Source: Paenibacillus sp. FSL R5-0490
GTDB lineage: Bacteria > Bacillota > Bacilli > Bacillales > Cytobacillaceae
NCBI RefSeq assembly: GCF_001956215.1
Contig: NZ_MRTQ01000019.1
Location: 1-64,000 of the forward strand
Length of the DNA stretch: 64,000 bases
Direction: 5' to 3'
A program made the position numbers and the translations under genes. Positions 17,428 to 26,003 of the stretch are shown here, one piece after another. Below the pieces are notes generated by a model, which saw only the letters and a list, made by a program, of their open reading frames with translations, made no database searches and was not told where the DNA came from. Each line of letters opens with the position of its first letter. Position 1 is the first letter of the stretch.

Positions 17428-18177
17428 CTATTTTCTTAGATGATAAAGAAGAATTCCGGCAGCCACCGCCACATTAAGTGATTCGCTTTTCCCGAATATC
17501 GGTATATAAAGGTTTGCTGCTGTATTAGCCAGGAGCTCTTCATTTACCCCGTTTCCTTCATTTCCAACGAGCAGAGCGAAGGAATCTGAGGAATCATAAT
17601 TCGTGTATTCCCGGGCATTTTCCAAAGCGGTTCCATAGACAGGCACATTACTTTCTTTCAATCTGACGATCCAGTCAGAAAGGTTTGCTCTTAAAACAGG
17701 CAAATGAAAGTGGCTGCCCTGTGCAGAACGGAGTACCTTCGGGTTATATGCGTCAACGCTGCCTTCACCCACAATAACAGCATCAATTCCAGCAGCATCA
17801 GCCGTCCTGATCATCGTACCCAGATTGCCGGGATCCTGGACTGCATCAACTAATAAAAACTGTTTTCCCTTCACTTCCTCAGTGGATGGCTCCTGGCTGC
17901 ATACAGCAAAAATTCCCTGTGGTGTTTCCGTATCCGCCAGCAATCCGATGATTTCATCTGTAACCATTGTTACAGGGATGTCGCCATAATCCCAGCCGGG
18001 AGGCATATTTTTATTTTCATTGATGATTATTTCTGCTATTTGATTGGCTTTAAGTGCTTCTTCCACCAAATGAAAACCTTCAACTAAAAAGGTTCCTGTT
18101 TTGTCACGCTCTTTTCTGGCCAGAAGTTTCTTCCATTCTTTAACTTTAGGATTTTTTGCAGATTGTATATGCTTCAA
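17428..18177 (-). CDS. ysgA: TrmH/SpoU-family RNA 2'-O-methyltransferase
   Basis: The 249-residue product has an N-terminal L30e-like substrate-binding domain (about 1-95) and a C-terminal SpoU knot. The SAM-binding motifs are DAVQDPGNLGTMIRTADAAG near 112-131, LLVGNEGNGV near 200-209 and SLNVAVAAGILLYH near 231-244. It should methylate a ribose 2'-OH in rRNA or tRNA; the target base is not evident. The TTG start at 18177 is preferred because it aligns with the usual N terminus and has AAAGGAG 8 bases upstream; an adjacent GTG is possible. It is divergent from sspI. Confidence 0.88.
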   Translation of the reverse strand: MKHIQSAKNPKVKEWKKLLARKERDKTGTFLVEGFHLVEEALKANQIAEIIINENKNMPPGWDYGDIPVTMVTDEIIGLLADTETPQGIFAVCSQEPSTEEVKGKQFLLVDAVQDPGNLGTMIRTADAAGIDAVIVGEGSVDAYNPKVLRSAQGSHFHLPVLRANLSDWIVRLKESNVPVYGTALENAREYTNYDSSDSFALLVGNEGNGVNEELLANTAANLYIPIFGKSESLNVAVAAGILLYHLRK

Positions 18178-18314
18178 CACGGTCTCTCCTTTTAAAGAAA
18201 ATCCCATACAACCGGAATTTTTCTGTACAGTTTTTCATTATAGCTTATTTGAAATACATAATAAAAGCAAAATTAGAGAAGATAATAACGAATTAAATCT
18301 GGAAGGAGTGCATT

Positions 18315-18524
18315 ATGGTGAATTTAAACCTGCGCAATGCCATTTTACACAATGTATCAGGCAACTCTCAAGATGAACTGAAAGATACAATCGTGGATGC
18401 CATTCAAAATGGGGAAGAAAAAATGCTGCCTGGCTTAGGTGTATTATTTGAGGTAATCTGGAAAAACTCCTCTGAAGAAGACAAGCTGGAAATGCTTCAA
18501 ACCTTGGAGAGCAGTCTTAAATAA
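18315..18524 (+). CDS. sspI: Small acid-soluble spore protein SspI
   Basis: This 69-residue protein matches the SspI family throughout, with [19 protein letters not shown] at the N terminus and [20 protein letters not shown] in the middle. SspI is made in the forespore and is a minor spore-core protein. The ATG follows GGAAGGAG. The upstream region has a CATAATA that could be a sigma-G -10, but a matching -35 is unclear. A copy of repeat R2 begins at its stop codon. Confidence 0.95.
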   Translation: MVNLNLRNAILHNVSGNSQDELKDTIVDAIQNGEEKMLPGLGVLFEVIWKNSSEEDKLEMLQTLESSLK

Positions 18525-18635
18525 AGTGAAACTTCAATCAGTGGGGATTTTCCTTATCCCCCACTGATTGTTAGTCGCGTTCTAGTGTCGCTAAGATCTC
18601 CGCTAACGCTTCGATCAATCGACACTGCGATAAAA
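18522..18635. repeat. Copy of repeat family R2 (left module, diverged right module)
   Basis: It opens AAAGTGAAACTTCAATCAGT and continues with CCCCCACTGATTGTTAGT, both shared with 48274-48330; CAATCAGTGGGG and CCCCACTGATTG form a hairpin. The middle differs from the other copies, with GTGTCG and CGACAC as its own paired arms, but it ends in the shared ACTGCGATAAA. It lies directly behind sspI. Confidence 0.75.
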
Positions 18636-18638
18636 CGG

Positions 18639-18668
18639 AAAAAACTCCGGAAAGTGCCGGAGTTTTTT
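18639..18668. terminator. Bidirectional terminator between sspI and the M42 peptidase gene
   Basis: AAAAAACTCCGG and CCGGAGTTTTTT are perfect inverted arms, giving a stem with a T tract on either strand. It serves two convergent genes. Confidence 0.9.
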
Positions 18669-18672
18669 CATT

Positions 18673-19761
18673 TTATTCAAATGTAATCTTATCAACTGTT
18701 TCCCTGTCAAGCTTCTTGATCACTTCAGCAATCAGCTTTACTGCATTTTCATAATCATCACGGTGAAGCATTGCTGCATGTGAATGGATATACCGTGTTG
18801 CAATGGTGATTGAAAGGGATGGAACTCCATTATGTGTAACATGAATCGCTCCTGAATCTGTTCCTCCGCCAGCAATGGCATCAAATTGATAAGGGATATT
18901 CAGTTCATCTGCAGTGTCTGTTACAAGGTCACGCAGGCCTTTGTGAGAGACCATTGATGCATCATATAGGATGATTTGCGGACCTTTGCCCATTTTGCTC
19001 ATGGCTTCTTTTTCAGAAATGCCCGGTGTGTCGCCTGCGATTCCAACGTCTACACCAAATGCGATATCCGGCTCGATTTTTTGCGCAGAAGTACGGGCTC
19101 CGCGAAGACCAACCTCTTCCTGTACCGTTCCTACACCATAAACTTCATTTGGATGTTCAGCATCCTTCAATTGCTTGAGCACGTCTATGGCAATTGCGCA
19201 GCCAATGCGGTTATCCCAGGCTTTCGCCAAAAGCATCTTTTCATTATTCATAACCGTAAACTCAAAATACGGAACCACCATGTCACCAGGTTTTATGCCC
19301 CATTCTTTCGCTTCTTCACGGCTTGAAGCACCAATATCAATAAACATGTCTTTAATTTCAACAGGTTTTTTGCGTGCATCCGGTGATAAGATATGCGGCG
19401 GTTTTGAACCAATTACCCCGGTAACATCTCCTTTCGATGTTACAATCGTCACGCGCTGGGCCAGCATAACCTGTGACCACCAGCCGCCAACTGTCTGGAA
19501 GCGGATGAAACCTTTATCATCAATGTTTGTTACCATAAATCCAACTTCATCCAAATGGCCGGCTACCATAATCTTCGGGCCGCCTTCTTTGCCGGTTTTT
19601 TTAGCAATGAGGCTCCCCAGTCCATCTGTTGTCACTTCATCAGCATATGCTGTTATGTATTTTTTCATAACCTCGCGCGGTTCGCGCTCATTTCCCGGTA
19701 TTCCTTTCGCATCTGTTAAGTCTTTAAGCATCGTTAATGTTTCATCTAATTTAGCCATCAT
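18673..19761 (-). CDS. ysdC: M42 family metallopeptidase (glutamyl aminopeptidase type)
   Basis: This 362-residue cytoplasmic aminopeptidase of the M42 family forms large tetrahedral complexes in its relatives and trims peptides. Metal ligands are visible in [12 protein letters not shown] (His and Asp, near 66-77), [10 protein letters not shown] (Asp, near 179-188), [13 protein letters not shown] (catalytic Glu and metal Glu, near 214-226), VDVGIAGD and the C-terminal [11 protein letters not shown]. Length matches the B. subtilis YsdC type. The start follows GGGAG, with two possible adjacent ATGs. Confidence 0.93.
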   Translation of the reverse strand: MMAKLDETLTMLKDLTDAKGIPGNEREPREVMKKYITAYADEVTTDGLGSLIAKKTGKEGGPKIMVAGHLDEVGFMVTNIDDKGFIRFQTVGGWWSQVMLAQRVTIVTSKGDVTGVIGSKPPHILSPDARKKPVEIKDMFIDIGASSREEAKEWGIKPGDMVVPYFEFTVMNNEKMLLAKAWDNRIGCAIAIDVLKQLKDAEHPNEVYGVGTVQEEVGLRGARTSAQKIEPDIAFGVDVGIAGDTPGISEKEAMSKMGKGPQIILYDASMVSHKGLRDLVTDTADELNIPYQFDAIAGGGTDSGAIHVTHNGVPSLSITIATRYIHSHAAMLHRDDYENAVKLIAEVIKKLDRETVDKITFE

Positions 19762-19865
19762 TTCGACTCCCTTAATATTTATTTAATCCTATTATACCGA
19801 ACATCGAATTCAATATAAAGAATTATCAGACGGATAATCCCTCAGGCTGCAGGCGGAAAAATCGC

Positions 19866-20357
19866 TTAATATCCTTCAGCCTGCCTCTTATAATTTACTT
19901 CATTCTTGTCTATATATGCTTTTTCTATATGCGAAGAGTTAAATCCAAGCATTTCCCCCAGATGTAAGTAGACTGCAATAAGGTCTTTATAATCCGTTAA
20001 AGAACGGCTGGTCCGAAACTTTCCGATAGCTTCATAAACAGACAAGAACTGGCCATTCACTGAAACCTCCTTTTCCACCGAAACAGTAAAGTCCTTTTCC
20101 ACGTCAAATCCGCATTCAATTCCAAGCGATAAAATGAAATGTATACCGTCTACAAACTCCTCCAATACTGTTTCCTGAGGGGAGGAAGTCTTAAGGCTCC
20201 AGAACTTAAAGCATCTTGTCTCATTTGCAAGCTCTCCCAATTCAACAAGCAGCGCCAGTATCTTACGGTCAAATAAGTCTTCTTCCTCTAAACCATGGTT
20301 TGATTCTATATGGCTGTCCAGCCCTTTTTGCATTTGGAATAATTGCTGATAATTCAT
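19866..20357 (-). CDS. Dimeric dUTP diphosphatase
   Basis: This 163-residue all-alpha protein is of the dimeric dUTPase/MazG-like type. The metal-binding motif is split between LVELGELANETRCFKFWS (about 35-52) and LEEFVDGIHFILSLGIE (about 63-79), the standard arrangement for this family. It hydrolyses dUTP to dUMP, keeping uracil out of DNA and feeding dTMP synthesis. It is a single gene, divergent from ysdB. The trimeric beta-type dUTPase is unrelated. Confidence 0.88.
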   Translation of the reverse strand: MNYQQLFQMQKGLDSHIESNHGLEEEDLFDRKILALLVELGELANETRCFKFWSLKTSSPQETVLEEFVDGIHFILSLGIECGFDVEKDFTVSVEKEVSVNGQFLSVYEAIGKFRTSRSLTDYKDLIAVYLHLGEMLGFNSSHIEKAYIDKNEVNYKRQAEGY

Positions 20358-20438
20358 TTTCCACCGTCCTATATGAAATTAATGATTAACTTACATTATA
20401 ATGCCCATCAAAAAAATTATAACAAATCGCAAAAAAGT

Positions 20439-20464
20439 TGAAACTTTTTTTTAGCTCATCCGTA
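20439..20464 (+). promoter_or_regulatory. Sigma-W promoter of ysdB
   Basis: TGAAAC at 20439-20444, a 16-base spacer with a T-run, and CGTA at 20461-20464 match the sigma-W consensus (TGAAAC-N16-CGTA) exactly. It lies 35 bases upstream of the ysdB start. Confidence 0.92.
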
Positions 20465-20498
20465 TAGTAAGGAAAATAATAATGGAGGGCTGGTTACT

Positions 20499-20912
20499 AT
20501 GTGGCTCCTGCGTATGCTATTGTTTGCTCTGATTCTTTTTCTTATATACACCACGGTAAAATATCTGCTCAATTCCAAGAGAAAGCTAGAGCTTGCCCAC
20601 GAACAGAAACGATATTATTTTTGGGATGACCAGGAAAATGTCAGGAAGAACTTCCTGATTACGTATAAAGGAGTTTTATTTGAAGGTGAAAAGTATTTGG
20701 GTACCACCGATAATGCTTTTGATGTGGTCTCTATTTTCCTCTGGCCACACAATACATCGGCCCTTAAAGGGATGGTAAGGGAGGATTTTCTTTTTATTGA
20801 AAGAAAGATAAGCGAGGCCTATCCTACTGCAAAAATTGACTGGAAAAGCCCTGTGAAGGAGTTCATGCATAAAACAGCTTCTCCAGGCGAGGAAATTAAG
20901 GATCATTTTTAA
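20499..20912 (+). CDS. ysdB: Sigma-W regulon protein YsdB
   Basis: This 137-residue protein has one N-terminal transmembrane helix (about 3-23) followed by a soluble domain with YYFWDDQENVRKNF and KYLGTTDNAFDVVSIFLWPH. The family is known from B. subtilis as a member of the cell-envelope-stress sigma-W regulon; its biochemical role is not established. The start follows GGAGGG. The exact sigma-W promoter just upstream supports the assignment. It is convergent with the TVP38-type gene and shares a bidirectional terminator with it. Confidence 0.9.
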   Translation: MWLLRMLLFALILFLIYTTVKYLLNSKRKLELAHEQKRYYFWDDQENVRKNFLITYKGVLFEGEKYLGTTDNAFDVVSIFLWPHNTSALKGMVREDFLFIERKISEAYPTAKIDWKSPVKEFMHKTASPGEEIKDHF

Positions 20913-20942
20913 AAAACGTTCGGCATCCCCGAACGTTTTTTA
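20910..20942. terminator. Bidirectional terminator between ysdB and the TVP38-family gene
   Basis: AAAAAACGTTCGG and CCGAACGTTTTTT are perfect inverted arms around a short loop, serving both convergent genes. Confidence 0.9.
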
Positions 20943-21509
20943 TGCTGTTTTGAAGAATTCCTTCCATTTAATAACTGTCACCTTTTCCCTCAGTACAAAT
21001 ACTAAAACAGAAAGTGACAGCAAAATCAGGACAATCATTGAAGGAGTAAATCGGCTGATGAATTCTCCGAAAACGGTATAAAAAACAGCCAGCGGCATAT
21101 TAGTGATCCATGAATTTTTAAGAAACTGATTAAATCCCTTGTTTCTTTCCATCAGACAAAAGCTCAATAAATGATAATGAATAAAAGGGATAAGCCTTAA
21201 AACTGCAACCTGGCCGACAGTTAAATTCCGATACTCCCCGAACCACCGCCTCTTTAATAAAGAAAGCTTCTCATGCGTCCCCGGCATTTTTGTGATTAGA
21301 AAATAAAAAAGAATGCTGCTGATCATTAACCCTGCAAGAGAGAAAACAGAGCCAAAAAAACTGCCAAAAAGAACTCCCCCTGTTATGCAGACAAGCGGTA
21401 CCGGAATAAATAGAAACTGCCGGATAATATGAAAGAAGATAAAAGCAATGGGAGCAAGAATGCCGGCAGTCTCTGCCATAGCAAACAATAAAGTCAATTG
21501 ATCATTCAT
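20940..21509 (-). CDS. TVP38/TMEM64 family membrane protein
   Basis: This 189-residue polytopic membrane protein belongs to the VTT/SNARE-associated (DedA-related) superfamily. Helices lie at about 10-30, 33-48, 54-75, 125-150 and 155-175. Family signatures are GGVLFGSFFGSVFSLAGLM (about 44-62) and a later LRLIPFIHYHLLSF near 104-117, with the Arg-hydrophobic-Pro motif typical of these transporters. Relatives act in lipid flipping or envelope homeostasis; the substrate here is unknown. It sits between ysdB and ysdA. The start follows GTGGAGG. Confidence 0.82.
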   Translation of the reverse strand: MNDQLTLLFAMAETAGILAPIAFIFFHIIRQFLFIPVPLVCITGGVLFGSFFGSVFSLAGLMISSILFYFLITKMPGTHEKLSLLKRRWFGEYRNLTVGQVAVLRLIPFIHYHLLSFCLMERNKGFNQFLKNSWITNMPLAVFYTVFGEFISRFTPSMIVLILLSLSVLVFVLREKVTVIKWKEFFKTA

Positions 21510-21574
21510 GTGCCTCCACCTCTCCCCGATGACTTTCCTGCTGTTCCCTAAAGCTTATGGATGGCGCTGGCTGT

Positions 21575-21847
21575 TTATGACAATTGAATAACCAGGTACA
21601 ATAGCAGGCCTGCTTCAAGCAATGCCAAGAAAGGCAGTCCCCATTTAAACTGAACATGCTTTGTTTTATGCCTGAAGGTCTTCATACCCAAAGTCATTCC
21701 CGCTGCTCCGCTCAAAAAGGCAGTGATCCAGAGGTTCTTCTCGCTTATACGGAACTCATTCCGTTTTGCTTTTTCTTTATCAAGCTTCATCAGGCAAAAG
21801 CCAATCACATTCATGATCAGATAGATAAGAGCAATTGTTTTAATCAT
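21575..21847 (-). CDS. ysdA: DUF1294 membrane protein YsdA
   Basis: This is a 90-residue membrane protein with three helices (about 3-18, 37-57, 70-88). The DUF1294 signature is FCLMKLDKEKAKRNEFRISE followed by LWITAFLSGAAGMTLGMKTFRHKTKH. Its function is unknown. The ATG follows AAAGGAG. It lies downstream of rplT, as in B. subtilis, but the terminator after rplT means it needs readthrough or its own promoter. Confidence 0.85.
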   Translation of the reverse strand: MIKTIALIYLIMNVIGFCLMKLDKEKAKRNEFRISEKNLWITAFLSGAAGMTLGMKTFRHKTKHVQFKWGLPFLALLEAGLLLYLVIQLS

Positions 21848-21925
21848 GAGCTTTCTCCTTTATATGTATTAAGTCTGTATTGAGCTTAAATGAAACGAAA
21901 GCTTTCTTTCCATTAAAAGCAAATT

Positions 21926-21954
21926 AAAAAGCCATCCCCATAGGAATGGCTTTT
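21926..21954 (-). terminator. Terminator of infC-rpmI-rplT
   Basis: On the minus strand AAAGCCATTCC and GGGATGGCTTT pair across a 4-base loop and are followed by TTAATTT. Confidence 0.8.
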
Positions 21955-21964
21955 GTATAAAATA

Positions 21965-22324
21965 TTACTTGCTAAGCTGCTGCTTTGCAACTGATGCTAA
22001 TTCAGCAAATGCTTTTTCGTCAGCGATTGCTAATTCAGCAAGCATTTTGCGGTTTACTTCGATGCCAGCAAGCTTTAAACCATGCATTAAACGGCTGTAA
22101 GAAAGACCGTTCATGCGAGCTGCTGCGTTAATGCGAGTAACCCAAAGTTTGCGGAAGTCGCGCTTTTTCTGGCGACGGTCGCGGTAAGCATACATTAGGG
22201 ATTTCATAACCTGCTGGTTAGCAACTTTGTATAATGTATGTTTTGAACCGAAATAACCTTTAGCTAATTTGATGACTTTTTTACGACGTTTGCGAGTAAC
22301 TGTACCGCCTTTTACACGTGGCAT
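21965..22324 (-). CDS. rplT: 50S ribosomal protein L20
   Basis: This 119-residue basic protein is full length for L20, with the N-terminal [20 protein letters not shown] extension that threads into 23S rRNA and the globular C-terminal half ([19 protein letters not shown]). L20 is needed early in 50S assembly and, in Bacillus, represses its own operon by binding the leader of infC. It follows rpmI by 26 bases. Confidence 0.98.
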   Translation of the reverse strand: MPRVKGGTVTRKRRKKVIKLAKGYFGSKHTLYKVANQQVMKSLMYAYRDRRQKKRDFRKLWVTRINAAARMNGLSYSRLMHGLKLAGIEVNRKMLAELAIADEKAFAELASVAKQQLSK

Positions 22325-22350
22325 ATTATTTCCCTCCTAATTTCGAGATA

Positions 22351-22551
22351 TTACTTAAGATTTACTAATAAGTTACGGATGCGCTTGTAATCGCCTGAAG
22401 AAACAAGAGTTCCTTTGCGAAGCTTACGCTTTTGCTTTTGTGATTTGTTCGCGAACATATGGCTTCTGTAAGCATGAGAACGCTTCAGTTTACCAGAACC
22501 TGTTCTTTTGAAACGCTTAGCAGCGCCGCGGTGAGTTTTCATTTTTGGCAT
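22351..22551 (-). CDS. rpmI: 50S ribosomal protein L35
   Basis: This 66-residue protein has the typical [20 protein letters not shown] start and the [20 protein letters not shown] middle of L35. It is the second gene of the infC-rpmI-rplT operon, 14 bases after infC, with an AGGAGG site. Confidence 0.98.
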   Translation of the reverse strand: MPKMKTHRGAAKRFKRTGSGKLKRSHAYRSHMFANKSQKQKRKLRKGTLVSSGDYKRIRNLLVNLK

Positions 22552-22565
22552 GGGAATTCCTCCTC

Positions 22566-23081
22566 TTACTTGTCGTTTTTCGGTGCTAGCACCATAAACA
22601 TGCTTCGGCCATCCATTTTTGGATGTGATTCCACTATTGCAACTTCATTGCATGCTTGTGCGAATCGAATTAGTACACGCTGGCCAATTTCCTTATGGGT
22701 AATGGCACGTCCTTTGAATCGGATCGATGCTTTTACTTTATCGCCTTTTTCAAGGAATTTAATAGCATTGCGAAGCTTTGTATTAAAGTCATGTTCTTCA
22801 ATAGTCGGGCTAAGACGAACTTCTTTAATACTGATAATCTTCTGGTTTTTGCGAGCTTCTTTATCTTTCTTCTGCTGCTCGAATTTGAACTTTCCGTAGT
22901 CCATGATACGGGCTACCGGAGGTTTCGCACTCGGTGCAACCAGAACAAGATCCAGATTGGCACGAGAAGCAATTTCAAGTGCGTCGAATTTTGATTTAAT
23001 ACCTAACTGCTCGCCGTTTTGGTCAATAAGACGGACTTCGCGGGCGCGAATGCCCTCGTTTAACAACATATCTTTGCTAAT
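22566..23081 (-). CDS. infC: Translation initiation factor IF-3 (ATT start)
   Basis: This 171-residue factor binds the 30S subunit, prevents early 50S joining and checks the start codon. The N domain carries the [17 protein letters not shown] strand. The C domain holds [19 protein letters not shown] and [18 protein letters not shown]. The usual N terminus of Bacillus IF-3 (MSKD before LLNEG) is reached only by starting at the ATT at 23081, which has GGAGGTG 7 bases upstream; the first ATG is four codons later and too far from that site. The rare start fits the known autoregulation in which IF-3 discriminates against non-canonical starts. Confidence 0.95.
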   Translation of the reverse strand: MSKDMLLNEGIRAREVRLIDQNGEQLGIKSKFDALEIASRANLDLVLVAPSAKPPVARIMDYGKFKFEQQKKDKEARKNQKIISIKEVRLSPTIEEHDFNTKLRNAIKFLEKGDKVKASIRFKGRAITHKEIGQRVLIRFAQACNEVAIVESHPKMDGRSMFMVLAPKNDK

Positions 23082-23388
23082 AGCTAGACACCTCCAAGGT
23101 TTAATGCGAACACAACGTTTGGGTCAAGAAAAGCGCAAGCGCCTGCTTAGCAGACAACTTTAAAGCTGTAAGCTGCACCGGACCAAAGCTGAATCGCAAG
23201 TTATGCAACATTTCTCTTCCGTGACGGAATCAGAGCTGTTTTTAACCAAATAAAAAAGTGCGGATGAAAACACCCACACTTACGTGTATAAACAGAAAAT
23301 GTTCACGTAAAACCTGCCAACTGCGCTTTGCGTCAATCAGGTGAGAAGCGGGTGCTTCTTCTTTTCCTCAAACTGTATTCATTTACCT
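23082..23388 (-). ncRNA. L20 leader of the infC-rpmI-rplT operon
   Basis: About 300 bases of untranslated leader separate the promoter from infC. On the minus strand an imperfect GC-rich structure (CACCTGATTGACG, AAGCGCAGTTGGCAGG) comes first. It is followed by a terminator in which AAGTGTGG and CCGCACTT pair before TTTTTTATT (23281-23252). This layout matches the L20-binding attenuator described in Bacillus, where L20 stabilises the terminator. The stretch between the terminator and infC holds no frame I can support. Confidence 0.88.
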
Positions 23389-23393
23389 TAGCT

Positions 23394-23423
23394 ACTATAT
23401 CACAAAGAATGATTCCGTGTCAA
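23394..23423 (-). promoter_or_regulatory. Promoter of the infC operon
   Basis: TTGACA at 23423-23418 is followed after 18 bases by an extended -10, TGATATAGT, with TATAGT at 23399-23394 on the minus strand. Confidence 0.87.
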
Positions 23424-23569
23424 ACGAATAACTTTTATCACAACGAAGAAAAGCATAACAAAATTAATTGATTTTGGCAATACGATTTTAATATTTTTTC
23501 AAAATGAATTTAATGCCAGCTCCTTCGTTTGTCTCATCCGGCTCTTAAATGTTCTATGGAATAACTTAT

Positions 23570-23605
23570 CAAAAAGGGCTGCAGCACATGCTGCAGCCCT
23601 TTTTG
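23570..23605 (-). terminator. Terminator of thrS
   Basis: CAAAAAGGGCTGCAG and CTGCAGCCCTTTTTG form a long palindromic stem just after the thrS stop, with a T tract on the minus strand. Confidence 0.92.
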
Positions 23606-23609
23606 ATTA

Positions 23610-25541
23610 TTATCGTTTAACTTCAGCTTTTAGTGCTGAGATGAAGTCCTCAAATAAAACAGTTTCTGATTTTTGCTCTCCATATTTGCGGACATTGACA
23701 GCTTTTTCAGCAACTTCATTGTCTCCAACAACAAGCATGTATGGAGTTTTTTGCATTTGAGCTTCACGGATCTTATATCCGATTTTTTCGTTGCGGTCAT
23801 CCAGCTCAACGCGGAAGCCCTCTGCCTGAAGCTGCTCCTGGACTTTTTTCGCATAATCAAAGTGAATATCAGGAGAAACCGGAATGACCTGGACTTGAAC
23901 TGGGGCAAGCCAAGTTGGGAATGCTCCCTTGTACTCCTCAATCAGGAATGCCACAAAACGCTCCATAGTGGAAACTACTCCGCGGTGGATAACGACCGGG
24001 CGATGAGGCTTTCCATCTTCCCCTACATATGTCAGGTCAAAACGTTCTGGAAGCAGGAAATCCAGCTGGACAGTAGATAGTGTCTCATCCTTGCCAAGCG
24101 CAGTTTTAACTTGCACATCCAATTTAGGACCGTAGAAAGCCGCTTCGCCTTCTGCCTCAAAATAATCGAGGCCGATTTCATCCATCGCTTCTTTAAGCAT
24201 TGCCTGTGCTTTTTCCCACATTTCATCGTCATCAAAGTACTTCTCAGTATCCTGCGGATCTCTGTAGGAAAGACGGAATGAGTAGTCATTGATATCGAAG
24301 TCTTTATATACTTCGAGGATCAGATGTACTACGCGCTTAAACTCTTCCTTGATCTGGTCAGGTCTTACAAAGATATGTGCATCATTCAAAGTCATGCCTC
24401 GTACACGCTGAAGGCCGGATAGGGCTCCTGACATTTCATAGCGGTGCATTGTTCCAAGCTCTGCAATACGGATTGGCAGTTCACGGTAGCTGTGGATGCC
24501 ATTCTTATAGATCATCATATGATGCGGGCAGTTCATTGGACGCAGAACAAGCTGTTCGTTATCCATCTCCATTACAGGAAACATGTCTTCCTGGTAATGA
24601 TCCCAGTGGCCGGATGTTTTATAAAGATCCACGCTTCCCATGATTGGAGTATAGACATGGTCATAGCCCAGTCTTTCTTCCTTATCCACGATATAGCGCT
24701 CGATATTGCGGCGGATTGCCGCCCCTTTTGGAAGCCACATTGGCAGGCCCTGGCCTACTTTTTGCGAATTCATGAACAGGTTAAGCTCTTTGCCGATTTT
24801 ACGGTGGTCACGCTCTTTTGCTTCCTCAAGGAGACGCAAATGCTCTGCCAGGTCTTCTTTCTTGAAGAAAGCTGTTCCATAGATCCGCTGAAGCATCTTA
24901 TTGTCACTGTCGCCTCTCCAATACGCTCCGGCAATGCTTAATAGTTTGAACTCTTTCAATTTGCCTGTAGAAGGAACATGAACACCGCGGCAGAGGTCAA
25001 AAAATTCGCCCTGCTCATAGATTGTCACTGTTTCATCTTCAGGAATAGCCTCGATCAGTTCAAGTTTATATTCGTCATCTATTTCTTTGTACATCTCAAC
25101 CGCTTCATTGCGACTGACCTCTTTGCGGACAATATCAAGGTTTTCATTAATAATCTTTTTCATTTCTTTTTCAATCACTGGAAGATCTTCTGGTGAAAGC
25201 GATTCTTCCAGGTCGATATCATAATAAAATCCGCCTTCAATGACTGGTCCTACCCCAAGCTTTACATTTTTATATAAACGCTTGATTGCCTGAGCCATCA
25301 AATGGGCAGTGCTGTGGCGAAGAACCTCCAGGGCATCGTTTGAGTCCGGTGTTACAATTTCAATAGCTCCATCCTTTTCGATTGGACGGCGAAGATCATA
25401 CATTCCTCCATCCAGCTTTCCGGCAATTGCCTTTTTCTTAAGGCCCGGGCTGATCGAAGCTGCAATATCTTCTGTTGTCGTTCCCTTTGGAAACTCCTTT
25501 ACAGCTCCATCCGGAAACGAAACTTTAACAACTTCTGACAT
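23610..25541 (-). CDS. thrS: Threonine-tRNA ligase
   Basis: This 643-residue enzyme has an N-terminal TGS domain (about 1-62), an editing domain with the [12 protein letters not shown] and [10 protein letters not shown] zinc-like motifs that removes Ser from tRNAThr, a class II catalytic core with [13 protein letters not shown] and motif 3 [17 protein letters not shown], and a C-terminal anticodon-binding domain (about 540-643). The ATG at 25541 follows GGGAGG; an in-frame start 19 codons earlier lies in repeat R1. A T-box leader controls it, and an R1 repeat sits between the T-box terminator and the gene. Confidence 0.97.
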   Translation of the reverse strand: MSEVVKVSFPDGAVKEFPKGTTTEDIAASISPGLKKKAIAGKLDGGMYDLRRPIEKDGAIEIVTPDSNDALEVLRHSTAHLMAQAIKRLYKNVKLGVGPVIEGGFYYDIDLEESLSPEDLPVIEKEMKKIINENLDIVRKEVSRNEAVEMYKEIDDEYKLELIEAIPEDETVTIYEQGEFFDLCRGVHVPSTGKLKEFKLLSIAGAYWRGDSDNKMLQRIYGTAFFKKEDLAEHLRLLEEAKERDHRKIGKELNLFMNSQKVGQGLPMWLPKGAAIRRNIERYIVDKEERLGYDHVYTPIMGSVDLYKTSGHWDHYQEDMFPVMEMDNEQLVLRPMNCPHHMMIYKNGIHSYRELPIRIAELGTMHRYEMSGALSGLQRVRGMTLNDAHIFVRPDQIKEEFKRVVHLILEVYKDFDINDYSFRLSYRDPQDTEKYFDDDEMWEKAQAMLKEAMDEIGLDYFEAEGEAAFYGPKLDVQVKTALGKDETLSTVQLDFLLPERFDLTYVGEDGKPHRPVVIHRGVVSTMERFVAFLIEEYKGAFPTWLAPVQVQVIPVSPDIHFDYAKKVQEQLQAEGFRVELDDRNEKIGYKIREAQMQKTPYMLVVGDNEVAEKAVNVRKYGEQKSETVLFEDFISALKAEVKR

Positions 25542-25561
25542 GATATTTCCTCCCTTATTAT

Positions 25562-25678
25562 AAAGCGCAAACGCCTCGATCAGCCCCGACAAGCACAAGA
25601 CGAGCCTCCAAAAAAGGCGTTCTATCCTTTTTTGGAGGATTGGCTTGTGACCTCGAGGGGCTAGGCGCTGGAGCTGGA
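25562..25678. repeat. Copy of repeat family R1 (full length), inside the thrS leader
   Basis: Outer arms CGCCTCGATCAGCCCC and GGGGCTAGGCG and inner arms GCCTCCAAAAAAGG and CCTTTTTTGGAGG can pair, so the whole unit would fold into one long hairpin. GACAAGCACAAGACG and GGCTTGTGACCTCGAG are shared almost exactly with the copy at 37490-37614. Confidence 0.8.
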
Positions 25679-25720
25679 TTCAGATTTTGCTCCTAAAACG
25701 CGTTTTACACTAAAAATAAA

Positions 25721-25913
25721 AAAACCCGTCCCTAAAAAAGGGACGAGTTATTATTAACACGCGGTTCCACCCTACTTCTCGCTTTCATAGAAGACAAACG
25801 ACTCTGTAGTAAGATAACGGTCTTTTCCCGCCAGCCCATTTCCTGGCTGGAGTTCAGAGGCGGTAAGCATTCAGATCGTGTTAGGAAGGTTTCAGCCTTG
25901 CCTTCCCTCTCTT
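25721..25913 (-). ncRNA. T-box leader of thrS (tRNAThr-sensing)
   Basis: On the minus strand the T-box core AGGGTGGAACCGCG is followed by a terminator with AACTCGTCCC and GGGACGGGTT arms and seven Ts (25749-25721). The Stem I region contains an ACC threonine triplet at 25864-25862 within CTTACCGCC, the likely specifier. This is the standard layout of a threonine T-box. Confidence 0.94.
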
Positions 25914-25919
25914 TAAACC

Positions 25920-25948
25920 GTATTAGAATACCCGTATCCTCATCGCAA
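25920..25948 (-). promoter_or_regulatory. Promoter of the thrS T-box transcript
   Basis: TTGCGA at 25948-25943 and TAATAC at 25925-25920 stand 17 bases apart, just before the T-box leader. Confidence 0.6.
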
Positions 25949-26003
25949 CTTTTGCTTAATTTTTGTAATATGTAGGTTATTATAGTTTGTTATTTCAGGA
26001 AAA

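Noticed and set aside
18200..18314. Sigma-G promoter for sspI
   Set aside because: CATAATA fits a -10, but no acceptable -35 is found at 17-18 bases, so a feature was not called.
19175..19786. 203-codon plus-strand frame opposite the M42 peptidase
   Set aside because: It is antisense to a clear M42 gene with intact catalytic motifs, and is a codon-bias shadow.
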